From NCBI GenBank assembly GCA_963733505.1, contig CAVTDW010000027.1, forward strand, positions 62,001 to 126,000: a stretch of DNA of 64,000 bases. Direction: 5' to 3'. This DNA comes from JALYXV01 sp963733505 (GTDB lineage Bacteria > Actinomycetota > Acidimicrobiia > Acidimicrobiales > Palsa-688). This document shows, piece by piece, positions 50,278 to 58,811 of this stretch (the first letter of the stretch is position 1; every line of letters starts with the position of its first letter). The notes below the pieces were generated by a model. It made no database searches and was not told where the DNA came from. It worked only from the letters and a program-made list of their open reading frames with translations. Position numbers and translations under genes: made by a program.

Positions 50278-50983
50278 ATGCGCGGGCTGGGGACGATAGT
50301 CAATGTCGCCGCCGTGCTGGCGGGCAGCATCATCGGCCTGCTCATCGGCCCGCGCCTCCCAGAACCGATGCGCGACACCGCCTACAAGGGCGTCGGACTG
50401 GTCGTGCTGGTCCTCGGCATCCAGCAGGCTCTCGACAAGCCGGAACTTCGCCTTCCCCCTCGCGGCAATCCTCATCGGTGGTCTTGTCGGGGAAGCGGTC
50501 GACATCGAGTTGCGCCTCGAGCACCTTGGCGACCGCCTCCGACGGATCGTCGAACGCAGCCGCCCAACCGACGGCGCCGACTCGCGTTTTGTCGAGGGGT
50601 TCGTCAGTGCCACCCTCATCTTCTGCGTCGGACCGCTGACCATTCTCGGATCGATCTCTGACGGATTGGGCAACGGCGCCCAGCTTCTCTTCATCAAGTC
50701 CGCCCTTGACGGCACCGTCTCGGTGGTTCTGGCGTCGACCCTGGGGATCGGTGTCGCCCTGAGCGCCGCCGCGGTCCTGGTGATTCAGGGGATCCTGACC
50801 CTCGGGGCCAGCTCGCTGCACGCCCTGCTGACGGACCGCATGATCGCCGAGACCACCTCGACCGGAGGGATCCTGATTGTCGCGATCGGCCTGCGCCTGC
50901 TCGAGATCACCCGACTTCGAGTCGGCAACCTGCTCCCCGCCCTGGTCATCGCCCCCGTCGCAGTAGCAATTTTTGCCCGATAG
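50278..50983 (+). CDS. DUF554 family membrane protein (frameshifted)
   Basis: About 235 residues across one shift. The ATG at 50278 reads TIVNVAAVLAGSIIGLLIG and GVGLVVLVLGIQQALDKP, then the frame becomes nonsense; one base further on it resumes with FAFPLAAILIGGLVGEAVDIE, TLIFCVGPLTILGSISDGL and three more helices to the stop at 50981. This is the complete DUF554 (YdfK-type) family, a six- to seven-helix protein of unknown function. The shift is near 50,440 and behaves like an extra G. Confidence 0.85.
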
Positions 50984-51134
50984 ACCCGGTAGGGACGCGA
51001 AACCAATCGTGACGCCGGACTCTGATGGTTATCTATGGCTCTGGTGGCTACTTATGGCGCTATTTCGACCGTAAGCGGCCTCAGAGACACAAATAGCCCT
51101 CGACTTGGGCAATCGATCGTGCGAGCCGGGCGGA

Positions 51135-51869
51135 TCAGGGTTGCAGGGCCAGCTCGAGCAGGTCGCGCAGGATCCATGCCGTGGCGCCCCACACCGTGTC
51201 GCCCATCAACTCGAAGAAGCTGATGGACCGGGATCCTTCGCCCGGTATGTCCCAGAGCTCCTCGCGGTAGACGCCGTCGGAGACCAGCTCCACGAGCGAG
51301 ACATCGAAGGCCCGTTCCACCTCCGCCGGGCTGGGATAGAGCGGGGGCCGGTCGGGAAATACACCGACGAACGGAGTGATCAGCACCTGGCCGCGAACCG
51401 TAACCAGCGATGAGAGCGGCCCGAGGATCTCGATAACCGACGGGTCGATCCCAACTTCTTCACGGGCTTCGCGCAAGGCGGCGTCGACCGCGGCCTCGCC
51501 GTCCTCCAATCGCCCGCCCGGAAACGACACCTCACCGGTGTGCGAGCGCATGTTCGACGATCTTCGGGTGAGAATGACATGGGCTTCGCCCGCCTCCTCG
51601 AACAGCGGACACAGCACCGCCGCCGGTCGGGTGGCCGGTTCGTGACGCCGAGACAGGCGGTCCGGCGGAACCGTCAACGGCGTGGGACCACCCCACCCGC
51701 GGCGCTCGAACCCCTGCCGTACCCGATCGAGCGAGATCGCCTGACGGTGCCCCGCCGGAAGTGCCGCCCACGGTGGCAGTCCACCGGGCCGGGCGCCCGG
51801 CGGACGGGGGATCTGTTGCTTGCCCCCGCGGCGCGCCGGTATCAGGGCATCCGCAGCGCTGTCACCCAT
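51135..51869 (-). CDS. Nudix hydrolase, CoA pyrophosphatase type
   Basis: A 244-residue protein. The Nudix box is intact in GGRLEDGEAAVDAALREA followed by REEVGI, and it is preceded by LTRRSSNMRSHTGEVSFPGG, the extra signature of the UPF0035/CoA-diphosphatase subgroup. It should cleave CoA or related nucleotides. The N-terminal 70 residues are longer and more Arg/Pro-rich than in typical family members, so a start closer to residue 45 is possible. It follows a small hypothetical gene by 8 bases. Confidence 0.9.
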   Translation of the reverse strand: MGDSAADALIPARRGGKQQIPRPPGARPGGLPPWAALPAGHRQAISLDRVRQGFERRGWGGPTPLTVPPDRLSRRHEPATRPAAVLCPLFEEAGEAHVILTRRSSNMRSHTGEVSFPGGRLEDGEAAVDAALREAREEVGIDPSVIEILGPLSSLVTVRGQVLITPFVGVFPDRPPLYPSPAEVERAFDVSLVELVSDGVYREELWDIPGEGSRSISFFELMGDTVWGATAWILRDLLELALQP

Positions 51870-51877
51870 AACTGGGT

Positions 51878-52099
51878 TCAGACGATGGGAGTCCAGGACG
51901 CAGCGGCGGTTGGATCGAGCGGGAGGGGCTCGTCGACCGGCGCGCTACGGGCACTGTCGGCCGCCAACGTCTCGAGCAGGTCCCGCAGTCCCCCGGTCTT
52001 CATATTGGCGATGACCCGCCCGGGAGTCTCCTCGCCGCGCTCCCACTCCATCCACTGGGCCAAGAGCTTGGCGGGGTCAGGTGCGGGACGGTCTTCCAT
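51878..52099 (-). CDS. small hypothetical protein upstream of the Nudix gene
   Basis: A 73-residue protein with a predicted amphipathic core (PDPAKLLAQWMEWERGEE) and TPGRVIANMKTGGLRDLLE. It has no recognised domain. It ends 8 bases before the Nudix gene start and diverges from the DUF3052-like gene by 11 bases, so it is probably in the Nudix operon. It is short but has a conserved-looking helix and balanced codon use. Confidence 0.55.
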   Translation of the reverse strand: MEDRPAPDPAKLLAQWMEWERGEETPGRVIANMKTGGLRDLLETLAADSARSAPVDEPLPLDPTAAASWTPIV

Positions 52100-52110
52100 G
52101 CCGTCAGACT

Positions 52111-52518
52111 ATGGCGGTGGCGGGCTACTCCGGAACTCCGCTCGTGAATAAGCTCGGTATTCGTCCCGACCACCGATTCGCGCTGCTGTCGGCCCCGCCG
52201 GGTTTCGCCCAAGGCCTCGACCTGCCCGACGGCGTGACGGTCATCACCCGCCTGTCGGGCCACTGCGATGTGGTGCTGTTCTTCACCAAGCAGCGCGGTG
52301 AGCTGGACCGCCGCTTGGACCGGATCGGCATGGTCATCGCCCCGGCCGGAGCAGCCTGGATCGCCTGGCCCAAGCGGGCCGCCAAGGTAGCGACCGACAT
52401 GACCGAGGACGTGGTGCGGGAGGTGGCACTGCCCCGCGGGTTGGTCGACGTCAAGGTGTGCGCCATCGACGAGACCTGGAGTGGATTGAAGCTGGTCTGG
52501 CGCAAGGAGCGCCGCTAA
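52111..52518 (+). CDS. DUF3052-like protein
   Basis: A 135-residue protein starting AVAGYSGTPLVNKLGIRP and containing LLSAPPGFAQGLDLP and a C-terminal VKVCAIDETWSGLKLVWRK. This is the DUF3052 family found across actinobacteria, with a degenerate methyltransferase-like fold. Function unknown. It ends just before a strong hairpin that lies between it and groEL. Confidence 0.82.
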   Translation: MAVAGYSGTPLVNKLGIRPDHRFALLSAPPGFAQGLDLPDGVTVITRLSGHCDVVLFFTKQRGELDRRLDRIGMVIAPAGAAWIAWPKRAAKVATDMTEDVVREVALPRGLVDVKVCAIDETWSGLKLVWRKERR

Positions 52519-52524
52519 CGCGAA

Positions 52525-52558
52525 GGAACCCCGGGCCCTTGGCAGGACCCGGGGTTCC
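52525..52558. terminator. strong hairpin between DUF3052 and groEL genes
   Basis: A perfect 11-base stem GGAACCCCGGG (52525-52535) pairs with CCCGGGGTTCC (52548-52558) around a 12-base loop. It lies between two convergent genes and can terminate transcription from both sides, though no T-tract follows on either strand. Confidence 0.75.
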
Positions 52559-52574
52559 GTCAACGAAACGACAG

Positions 52575-54227
52575 TTACATCATCCCGCCCATGCCACCCA
52601 TGCCACCCATGCCGTCCATGCCGCCCCCGCCGCCGCCGCCAGCGTTTTCCTTCTCCGGCTTGTCGACGATGAGCACCTCGGTGGTGAGCATCAGGCCCGC
52701 AATGGACGCCGCGTTCTGCAGTGCCGAGCGGGTGACCTTGGCCGGGTCGATGACGCCGACCTTGAGCAGGTCCTCCATCACGCCGGTCGCAGCGTTGAGC
52801 CCGATCGAGCCGGTCTCACGCTCGACCTGCTGTACCCAGATGCCGCCTTCGAGACCGGCATTGAGCGCGATCCACTTCAGCGGCTCTTCGAGCGCCTTGG
52901 CCACGATGAGGGCGCCAGTCGCCTGATCGCCGCTCAGGTTGCTCGCCAGCTTCAGGACCGCCGCCTTGCTGCGGATGAGGGCGGTGCCGCCACCGGCGAC
53001 CACACCCTCCTCGATGGCCGCACGGGTCGCCGAAAGGGCGTCCTCGATGCGGTGCTTCTTCTCCTTGAGCTCGACCTCGGTCGCCGCTCCCACCTTGACG
53101 ATGGCAACGCCTCCCGACAGCTTGGCGAGACGCTCCTGCATCTTCTCGCGATCCCAGTCGGAGTCGGTCTGCTCCATCTCCTTCTTGATCTGGTTGATGC
53201 GGGCCTTGACGTCATCTTCGGTACCGCCGCCGTCAACGACGGTGGTGGTGTCCTTGGTGACGACGATCTTGCGAGCCCGACCCATGAGGTCAAGGGTGGC
53301 GTTCTCCAACCGGAGCCCGACGTCCTCGGAGATGACCTGGGCGCCGGTGAGGATGGCCATGTCGGCCAGCATCGACTTGCGCCGGTCACCGAAGGCGGGG
53401 GCCTTAACGGCACAGGAGTTGAACGTGCCGCGGATCTTGTTGACGACGAGCGTCGCCAGGGCTTCGCCCTCGACGTCCTCGGCGATGATCAGCAGCGGCC
53501 GGCTGGTCTGCATGACCCGCTCCAGCACCTTGACCAGGTCGTGAACGGCGCTGATCTTTCCGTTGCAGATCAGGATGTACGCATCTTCGAGCACGCATTC
53601 CTGGCGCTCTTGGTCGGTAACGAAGTACGGCGACAGGTAGCCGCGATCGATCTGCATGCCCTCGGTGAACTCGAGTTCCATCCCGAAGGTGTTGGACTCC
53701 TCGATGGTGACGACACCATCCTTGCCCACCCGGTCGATGGCCTCGGCGAGGACGTCGCCGATCTTGCGGTCGGCGGCTGAGTTGGCTGCGACCTGGGCGA
53801 TCTCGGCCTTGTCGTCGACCTCCTTGGCCTGCTCCTTGATGGCCAGGACGACTTCCTTGACCGCCAGGTCGATGCCCTTCTTGAGGGCAGTCGGGTTGGC
53901 GCCCGCGGCCACGTTGCGCAGGCCCTCACGGACCAGGGCTTGGGCGAGGACGGTGGCGGTCGTGGTGCCGTCGCCGGCGACGTCGTTGGTCTTGGTGGCT
54001 ACTTCCTTGACAAGCTGGGCGCCGAGATTCTCGAAGGGATCGTCGACCTCGACCTCACGGGCGATGGTCACGCCGTCATTGGTGATGGTCGGGGGACCGA
54101 AGCTCTTGGCCAGGACCACATTTCGGCCCTTGGGCCCGAGGGTCACCTTGACGGCGTCGGCCAGCTTGTTGACGCCCGCCTCCAGGTGCCGGCGGGCCGA
54201 TTCGTCGAACTTGAGGATCTTGGGCAC
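52575..54227 (-). CDS. groL: chaperonin GroEL
   Basis: A 550-residue chaperonin: KVTLGPKGRNVVL, the ATP-binding GDGTTTATVLAQ, and the usual C-terminal Gly/Met tail ending GMGGMGGMGGMM. It forms the double-ring cage that folds proteins with GroES. GTG start at 54227 overlaps the groES stop by one base (TAGTG). Downstream is the hairpin at 52525-52558. Confidence 0.98.
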   Translation of the reverse strand: MPKILKFDESARRHLEAGVNKLADAVKVTLGPKGRNVVLAKSFGPPTITNDGVTIAREVEVDDPFENLGAQLVKEVATKTNDVAGDGTTTATVLAQALVREGLRNVAAGANPTALKKGIDLAVKEVVLAIKEQAKEVDDKAEIAQVAANSAADRKIGDVLAEAIDRVGKDGVVTIEESNTFGMELEFTEGMQIDRGYLSPYFVTDQERQECVLEDAYILICNGKISAVHDLVKVLERVMQTSRPLLIIAEDVEGEALATLVVNKIRGTFNSCAVKAPAFGDRRKSMLADMAILTGAQVISEDVGLRLENATLDLMGRARKIVVTKDTTTVVDGGGTEDDVKARINQIKKEMEQTDSDWDREKMQERLAKLSGGVAIVKVGAATEVELKEKKHRIEDALSATRAAIEEGVVAGGGTALIRSKAAVLKLASNLSGDQATGALIVAKALEEPLKWIALNAGLEGGIWVQQVERETGSIGLNAATGVMEDLLKVGVIDPAKVTRSALQNAASIAGLMLTTEVLIVDKPEKENAGGGGGGGMDGMGGMGGMGGMM

Positions 54228-54517
54228 TACTTGATCACCTTGGCCAGTACGTCGCGGCTCGTGAGGACGAGCAGGTCCTCGCCGTCGACAACGATCTCGG
54301 TCCCGCCGTACTTGGAGTACAAGACGGTGTCGCCGACCGCGATGTCGAGCGGGATCAGCTCGCCGGTGTCGGAGCGACGGCCGGGTCCGACCGCAAGGAC
54401 TTCACCCTGCTGGGGCTTCTCCTTGGCCGTGTCGGGGATAACGAGGCCAGATGCGGTCTTTTCTTCGGCTTCGTTCTGCTTTACGACGATCCGATCGTCG
54501 AGCGGCTGCAGATTCAT
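54227..54517 (-). CDS. groES: co-chaperonin GroES
   Basis: A 96-residue co-chaperonin: NLQPLDDRIVVKQNEAEEKT, the mobile-loop region (ASGLVIPDTAKEKPQQG) and VLYSKYGGTEI. It caps the GroEL ring. ATG at 54517 is chosen over the GTG-like site at 54541 because GGAGGC lies 9 bases upstream and family members begin here. Its transcript is controlled by the CIRCE operator upstream. Confidence 0.97.
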   Translation of the reverse strand: MNLQPLDDRIVVKQNEAEEKTASGLVIPDTAKEKPQQGEVLAVGPGRRSDTGELIPLDIAVGDTVLYSKYGGTEIVVDGEDLLVLTSRDVLAKVIK

Positions 54518-54541
54518 GGGTGTTGCGCCTCCGTGGGCCAT

Positions 54542-54568
54542 TTAGCACTCTCAATGGACGAGTGCTAA
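54542..54568. promoter_or_regulatory. CIRCE element (HrcA operator)
   Basis: TTAGCACTC (54542-54550), nine-base spacer, GAGTGCTAA (54560-54568): an exact match to the CIRCE consensus. It lies about 25 bases upstream of the groES start and should bind HrcA, repressing groES-groEL until heat or misfolding stress. hrcA itself is not in the window. Confidence 0.97.
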
Positions 54569-54651
54569 CGATAGCGGCGCTTGGAGGGAACTTCAACCGC
54601 GGCCGGCAATCGGGGCGCGCAAAGCCCCGCCCAACTGGACCCGCCCAACGG

Positions 54652-55161
54652 CTACTTGACCAGCCGGAGGGTGAGGGGGTATCGGTACGCGGTGCCGTTG
54701 TAGGCCGCGATGGCGCCCATGATCGCCAGCACCGCACCGGCGATGATCACCGCCGCCAACAGGAAGATGCCGACGATCACAAAGATCAAGATGAACGAGA
54801 TGACCGATGCGATCGCCAAGGTGATGTGGAAGTTCAGCGCCTCCACCGCCTGGTCGCGCACGAAGGCGCTCTCCTTGCCCTTGGTCAACATGATGATGAT
54901 GGGCCCGATGATCGACAGCACGAAGTAGCTGAGGTGGCTGAGCAGGGCCCAGGTCCGGTCATCGGACGTCGGCGGCCCGGCGTTGTAGCCACCGGGAGCC
55001 CCGTAGCCCGGCGGCGGGCCGCCGTAACCGCCCGGGGGCGGGCCGCCGTAACCGCCCGGGGGCGGGTAATTGGGCGGCGGCGGGGCGCCGTAGCCGGGCG
55101 GCGGAGCCGATCCGGGTGGCGGCGAATCTTGACCGTATGGTGTGGAACTGCCCTCATCCAT
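54652..55161 (-). CDS. DUF4870 membrane protein
   Basis: A 169-residue protein. The N-terminal half is Pro/Gly/Tyr-rich with repeats of GGYGGPPP (about residues 20-60), followed by the DUF4870 domain: DDRTWALLSHLSYFVL, FVRDQAVEALNFHIT and helices ending in a Tyr-rich AAYNGTAYRYPL. Function unknown; these proteins are common in actinobacteria. The ATG at 55161 is preferred as earlier residues are not low-complexity. Confidence 0.85.
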   Translation of the reverse strand: MDEGSSTPYGQDSPPPGSAPPPGYGAPPPPNYPPPGGYGGPPPGGYGGPPPGYGAPGGYNAGPPTSDDRTWALLSHLSYFVLSIIGPIIIMLTKGKESAFVRDQAVEALNFHITLAIASVISFILIFVIVGIFLLAAVIIAGAVLAIMGAIAAYNGTAYRYPLTLRLVK

Positions 55162-55243
55162 ACCGCCGAAGGGTAGCTGCGCCCGCACGGCGACGCCGCC
55201 GCGAGCTCGGACCCAGCACAAGGCCCCTCAGGAGTAGGCGCCC

Positions 55244-56281
55244 TCAGGAGTAGGGCAGGGCCAGGTTGGGGAGAGCGGGCAGGTCGAGAGGGCTTGGGCC
55301 GTCCGCCCGGAGGCGGTACCACGCGGTCACGCCGATCATGGCCGCGTTGTCGGTGCACATGGCCCGGCTGGGCACGAAGGCCGTGATGCCGTCCTCGACG
55401 CACGCTGCAAGGACGCGCAAGCGCAGGAGTGAGTTGGCCGCCACCCCGCCGCCGATGCAGATGCCTCGCGCCCCCAGCTCCCTCGCCGCCCGGCGGGCCT
55501 TGGTGACGAGCACATCGACGACCGCCTCCTGGAACGAGGCCGCCACGTCTGCCACCTCGACATCGGGGTGTTTGCGCACATAGTTGATGACACTGGTCTT
55601 CAGGCCGGAGAACGAGAAGTCGTATCCCTCCGCCCGCATCGCCCGCGGGAAGGCGATGGCTCGGGGATCGCCGCCGCCGGTTGCCGCCAAGGCGTCGATG
55701 GCCGGCCCACCCGGATACCCGAGACCGAGGAAACGGGCCACCTTGTCGAACGCCTCTCCCGCCGCATCGTCGATCGTCTGGCCGAGCAACCGGTACCGGA
55801 ACGGGAACGAGACGCCCCCAGAAGCGGCCCCCGACGTGGCGTCCTCCATGGCGATCAGCAGGGTGTGGCCGCCCGACACCAGCAGCACCACCACCGGCAG
55901 CGCCAGGTCGGGTTCCTCCAAGAAGGCGGCGTGGAGATGGGCCTCCATGTGGTTGACCCCGACGAACGGCACCTGCCACGCCAGGGCATAGGCCTTGGCG
56001 GCGCTCAACCCAACGAGGAGCGACCCGATCAGCCCCGGCCCGGCCGTGGCCGCCACGGCGTCGATCTCCTTGCCGTCGACGCCCGCCTCGAGGAGGGCCT
56101 CGGCCACGACCGGCGTGAGCAGCTCGACGTGCGCCCGGCTCGCCACCTCGGGCACGACCCCGCCGAAACGCACGTGGAGGTCGATCTGGCTGCTCACCAC
56201 CGAGGAGAGCACCCGCCGGCCATCTTCCACCACGGCCGCAGCCGTCTCGTCGCATGAGGTCTCGATGGCGAGGATTTTCAC
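55244..56281 (-). CDS. tsaD: tRNA threonylcarbamoyladenosine biosynthesis protein TsaD
   Basis: A 345-residue member of the Kae1/Qri7/TsaD family: KILAIETSCDETAAAVVED, the iron/metal histidines H111 and H115 in GVNHMEAHLHAA, and the ATP-binding glycine-rich segments LLVSGGHTLLI and GICIGGGVAANS. It transfers the threonylcarbamoyl group to A37 of ANN-decoding tRNAs in complex with TsaB and TsaE. Its start (GTG) overlaps rimI's stop (GTGA). Confidence 0.96.
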   Translation of the reverse strand: MKILAIETSCDETAAAVVEDGRRVLSSVVSSQIDLHVRFGGVVPEVASRAHVELLTPVVAEALLEAGVDGKEIDAVAATAGPGLIGSLLVGLSAAKAYALAWQVPFVGVNHMEAHLHAAFLEEPDLALPVVVLLVSGGHTLLIAMEDATSGAASGGVSFPFRYRLLGQTIDDAAGEAFDKVARFLGLGYPGGPAIDALAATGGGDPRAIAFPRAMRAEGYDFSFSGLKTSVINYVRKHPDVEVADVAASFQEAVVDVLVTKARRAARELGARGICIGGGVAANSLLRLRVLAACVEDGITAFVPSRAMCTDNAAMIGVTAWYRLRADGPSPLDLPALPNLALPYS

Positions 56282-56880
56282 CGCCCCGGGTCACCATCGT
56301 CGACGACGGTCGAACCCCGCAGCGTGGCCTCGATCCCCGCCATCCGTTCGGCATAGGCCGCGGTGTCGAGCCCGTACGCCCACATGATGAGGGCGTCCTC
56401 CCGGGACTCGGCGTAGTAGTTCTTGCGCACCCCGGCCGCTTCGAAGCCGAACTTGCGGTACAGCTCCTGGGCGGCCCGATTGCTCATCCGCACCTCAAGG
56501 GTGAGGCGGGTGGCATCGTGGGCGGCGGCCTGGCGGGCCGCGTTGAGCATCAGCCGAGTCCCGATCTGGTGGCGATGCCACGCCGGGTCGACGGCGATGT
56601 TGGTGATATGGCCGTCGCCCTCGACGAGCATCAGACCGCAGTAGCCCACGACGATGCCGTTGACCCGGGCCACGTAGTACACACGGCTGGTCCGCATGTT
56701 GAGCTCGCTCATGAACAGCGGCAGCGACCACGGGCGGGGGTACACCTGGGCTTCGATGCGCATCACCGACCGCAGGTGGCGGCGGCGCATGGGGACGAGA
56801 TGTACCGCCAGGCCGTCGGGTCGCGGATCGGGGGCGGCATCACCCGCCGGGGGGCCGAAGTCGCTGACTCTCGATGCCAC
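56278..56880 (-). CDS. rimI: ribosomal-protein-S18-alanine N-acetyltransferase (GNAT)
   Basis: A 200-residue GNAT protein with the acetyl-CoA motif HRHQIGTRLMLNAARQAA and VRMSNRAAQELYRKFGFE followed by YYAESREDALIMW. It matches RimI, which N-acetylates ribosomal protein S18; here it sits between tsaB and tsaD as in many bacteria. The N-terminal 25 residues are longer than in E. coli RimI and may be not translated. Start GTG. Confidence 0.9.
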   Translation of the reverse strand: MASRVSDFGPPAGDAAPDPRPDGLAVHLVPMRRRHLRSVMRIEAQVYPRPWSLPLFMSELNMRTSRVYYVARVNGIVVGYCGLMLVEGDGHITNIAVDPAWHRHQIGTRLMLNAARQAAAHDATRLTLEVRMSNRAAQELYRKFGFEAAGVRKNYYAESREDALIMWAYGLDTAAYAERMAGIEATLRGSTVVDDGDPGR

Positions 56881-56885
56881 GGCGG

Positions 56886-57662
56886 CTACCCGGCGTCCCG
56901 CAGGGCGCCGCCGGCGTCCGAGCCACCGGAACCGCCCACACCGCCGACACCGCCCACACCGCCCACACCGCCCGTCCGCTCGACCCAGTTGATCCGGACG
57001 TCGGCCTTGCGCAGATACAGCGGCGCCAGCTCACCGGGGTGAACGAACTCTTCGCGCAGCGCCAGCGGGTGGGCCAGTTCGACCAGCACCGCGGCTGACG
57101 GGTAGGCGCTGCTCCATTCGGCCACCTCGACATGATCGACCGCCCCGAGCAGCTCGCGGTAGCGGCACGCCCCGTCGCCCACCGCCAGCGTGTCCTCGCC
57201 CGTCGCCAGCAGCTCCGCGGCCAGGTCATCGGGTGAGCTCGCGGCGTAGTCGGTGATGCGTTGCACGCCCCCCGGCACCGGCCGGTACAGGGCCCAGAAC
57301 ACCTCGCCCCGTCGGGCGTCGACGACGCTGGCGACGACGTCGCCACCCCGGCGGTGCGGGTAGGCCAGCAGGTCGAGGCTGGTCTGGCCGATCATCGGGA
57401 TGCGCAGCGCCGTGGCCAGCGCCTTCGCCGTCGCCACCCCCACCCTCAACCCGGTGAACAAGCCCGGGCCCACGTCCACCGCGATGGCGCCTACGTCGTC
57501 GAGGCTGATGCCGGCCTGACGGCAGAGGTTTTCGACAGCCGGCGCCAAGGTTTCGGCGTGGCGGCGGCCTCGGGACAGCTGGAACGACGCCACCGGTCCC
57601 TCGTGGTCGCCGAGGGCGCACCCGACCTGGGACGTGGCGGTGTCCAGGCCCAGGATGATCAC
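56886..57662 (-). CDS. tsaB: tRNA threonylcarbamoyladenosine biosynthesis protein TsaB
   Basis: A 258-residue TsaB: MIILGLDTATSQVGCAL, the segment AVDVGPGLFTGLRVGVATAKA, ASVVDARRGEVFWALY. It is the non-catalytic scaffold for TsaD. The last 25 residues are GGV/GGS repeats not found in the family core. Start GTG at 57662 overlaps tsaE's stop (GTGA). Confidence 0.93.
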   Translation of the reverse strand: MIILGLDTATSQVGCALGDHEGPVASFQLSRGRRHAETLAPAVENLCRQAGISLDDVGAIAVDVGPGLFTGLRVGVATAKALATALRIPMIGQTSLDLLAYPHRRGGDVVASVVDARRGEVFWALYRPVPGGVQRITDYAASSPDDLAAELLATGEDTLAVGDGACRYRELLGAVDHVEVAEWSSAYPSAAVLVELAHPLALREEFVHPGELAPLYLRKADVRINWVERTGGVGGVGGVGGVGGSGGSDAGGALRDAG

Positions 57663-58162
57663 GGCGCCCCCTCGCCCAGCTTCAGCAGGTCCCGGGCCGC
57701 CCAGCGGACGCCGACGGGCGTCAGGCGCAGCACCCGGTCGTCGTCGCCCTCGCCGAAGTCGATCTGGACCTCCAGATAGTCGCGGGCCAGCACGGGTGCC
57801 GCGGCCTCACCCCACTCGATGGCGGCCACGGCGCCCGCCTCGCCCACCACACCTGGGTCCAGAAGCTCCGGGAACCCCAAGTCGATGATCTCCTGGAGGT
57901 GGTCGAGGCGGTAGACGTCGGCGTGGAGCAGCCGCACGCCTCCGGGACCGTCGTAGCTACGAATCAAGGTAAACGTCGGGCTGGTCACGGGTCCCTCGAT
58001 CCCCATCGCCTGGGCCAAGCCCTGGACAAAGGCGGTCTTGCCCGCCCCCAGCTCGCCGCCCAGGAGAATCACGTCGCCGGGCTCGAGCAGCGGCTGGATC
58101 CGAGCCGCCAGTGCCTGCGTCTCGGCCACCGACCGCGACGCCACCTGGACCGCGGCAGTCAT
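57659..58162 (-). CDS. tsaE: tRNA threonylcarbamoyladenosine biosynthesis ATPase TsaE
   Basis: A 167-residue ATPase with Walker A GGELGAGKTAFVQGLA, the TSPTFTLI loop, and HADVYRLD. It supplies energy for turnover of the TsaBD complex. ATG at 58162 overlaps the udg stop (ATGA). A longer upstream in-frame region is Arg/Gly-rich and lies inside udg, so it is not used. Confidence 0.94.
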   Translation of the reverse strand: MTAAVQVASRSVAETQALAARIQPLLEPGDVILLGGELGAGKTAFVQGLAQAMGIEGPVTSPTFTLIRSYDGPGGVRLLHADVYRLDHLQEIIDLGFPELLDPGVVGEAGAVAAIEWGEAAAPVLARDYLEVQIDFGEGDDDRVLRLTPVGVRWAARDLLKLGEGAP

Positions 58163-58773
58163 GGCCGCACCCCGGTCAGCGCCTCCTTGGCCCGCACGAA
58201 ATCGGCCCGCATCTCGGCCAGCACCTCGCCCCCGCCCCGCAGCGCCGCGGCGGGGTGGTAGGTCGGCACCAGTACCGCCCCCGTCGAACCCCACGGATAC
58301 ACCCGCCCCCGGGTGCGGCGAATCCCGTCGGAGGTCTGGAGGAGCAACTTGGTCGAGAAGTTGCCCAGCGTGAGCACCACCGTGGGCCCGATGAGCGCCA
58401 CCTGCGCCTCGAGCCATGGCCGGCAGGCGTCGATTTCGGCCGGCAGCGGGTCACGGTTGCCCGGCGGCCGGCACTTCACCACATTGGCGATGTACACCGC
58501 CTCCCGGCGCACGCCGATCTCTTCGAGGAGCAACCGGTCGAGGAGTTTGCCCGACCGCCCGACGAACGGCCGGCCCTGCAGGTCCTCCTCCCGCCCCGGA
58601 CCCTCGCCCACGACCATCAGATCGGCGTGCGGGTTGCCTTCGCCGAACACGACGGTGGTGCGCCCCTGCGCCAGCGCGCAGCGCTGGCACTGCAACGCTT
58701 CGTCCCTCACCCCCACCAACGTCGCCACGCTTGTCGATGGTACTTGCGAGGTCTGGGGAAAATGCCGCCCCAT
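58159..58773 (-). CDS. uracil-DNA glycosylase, family 4 (Fe-S type)
   Basis: A 204-residue family 4 UDG: active-site GEGPGREEDLQGRPFVGRSG, the Fe-S cysteines in CQRCALAQG and later KCRPPGNRDP, and the C-terminal YHPAAALRG segment with the catalytic-loop His. It removes uracil from DNA and needs a [4Fe-4S] cluster. It is translationally coupled to tsaE. Confidence 0.92.
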   Translation of the reverse strand: MGRHFPQTSQVPSTSVATLVGVRDEALQCQRCALAQGRTTVVFGEGNPHADLMVVGEGPGREEDLQGRPFVGRSGKLLDRLLLEEIGVRREAVYIANVVKCRPPGNRDPLPAEIDACRPWLEAQVALIGPTVVLTLGNFSTKLLLQTSDGIRRTRGRVYPWGSTGAVLVPTYHPAAALRGGGEVLAEMRADFVRAKEALTGVRP

Positions 58774-58811
58774 TGCGCCTGCCGGGCCGCCGTGGACGGA
58801 AACGAGCGGGT

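Noticed and set aside
50984..51134. Hidden gene between DUF554 and Nudix
   Set aside because: No coding frame with normal composition; only an AT-richer convergent gap.
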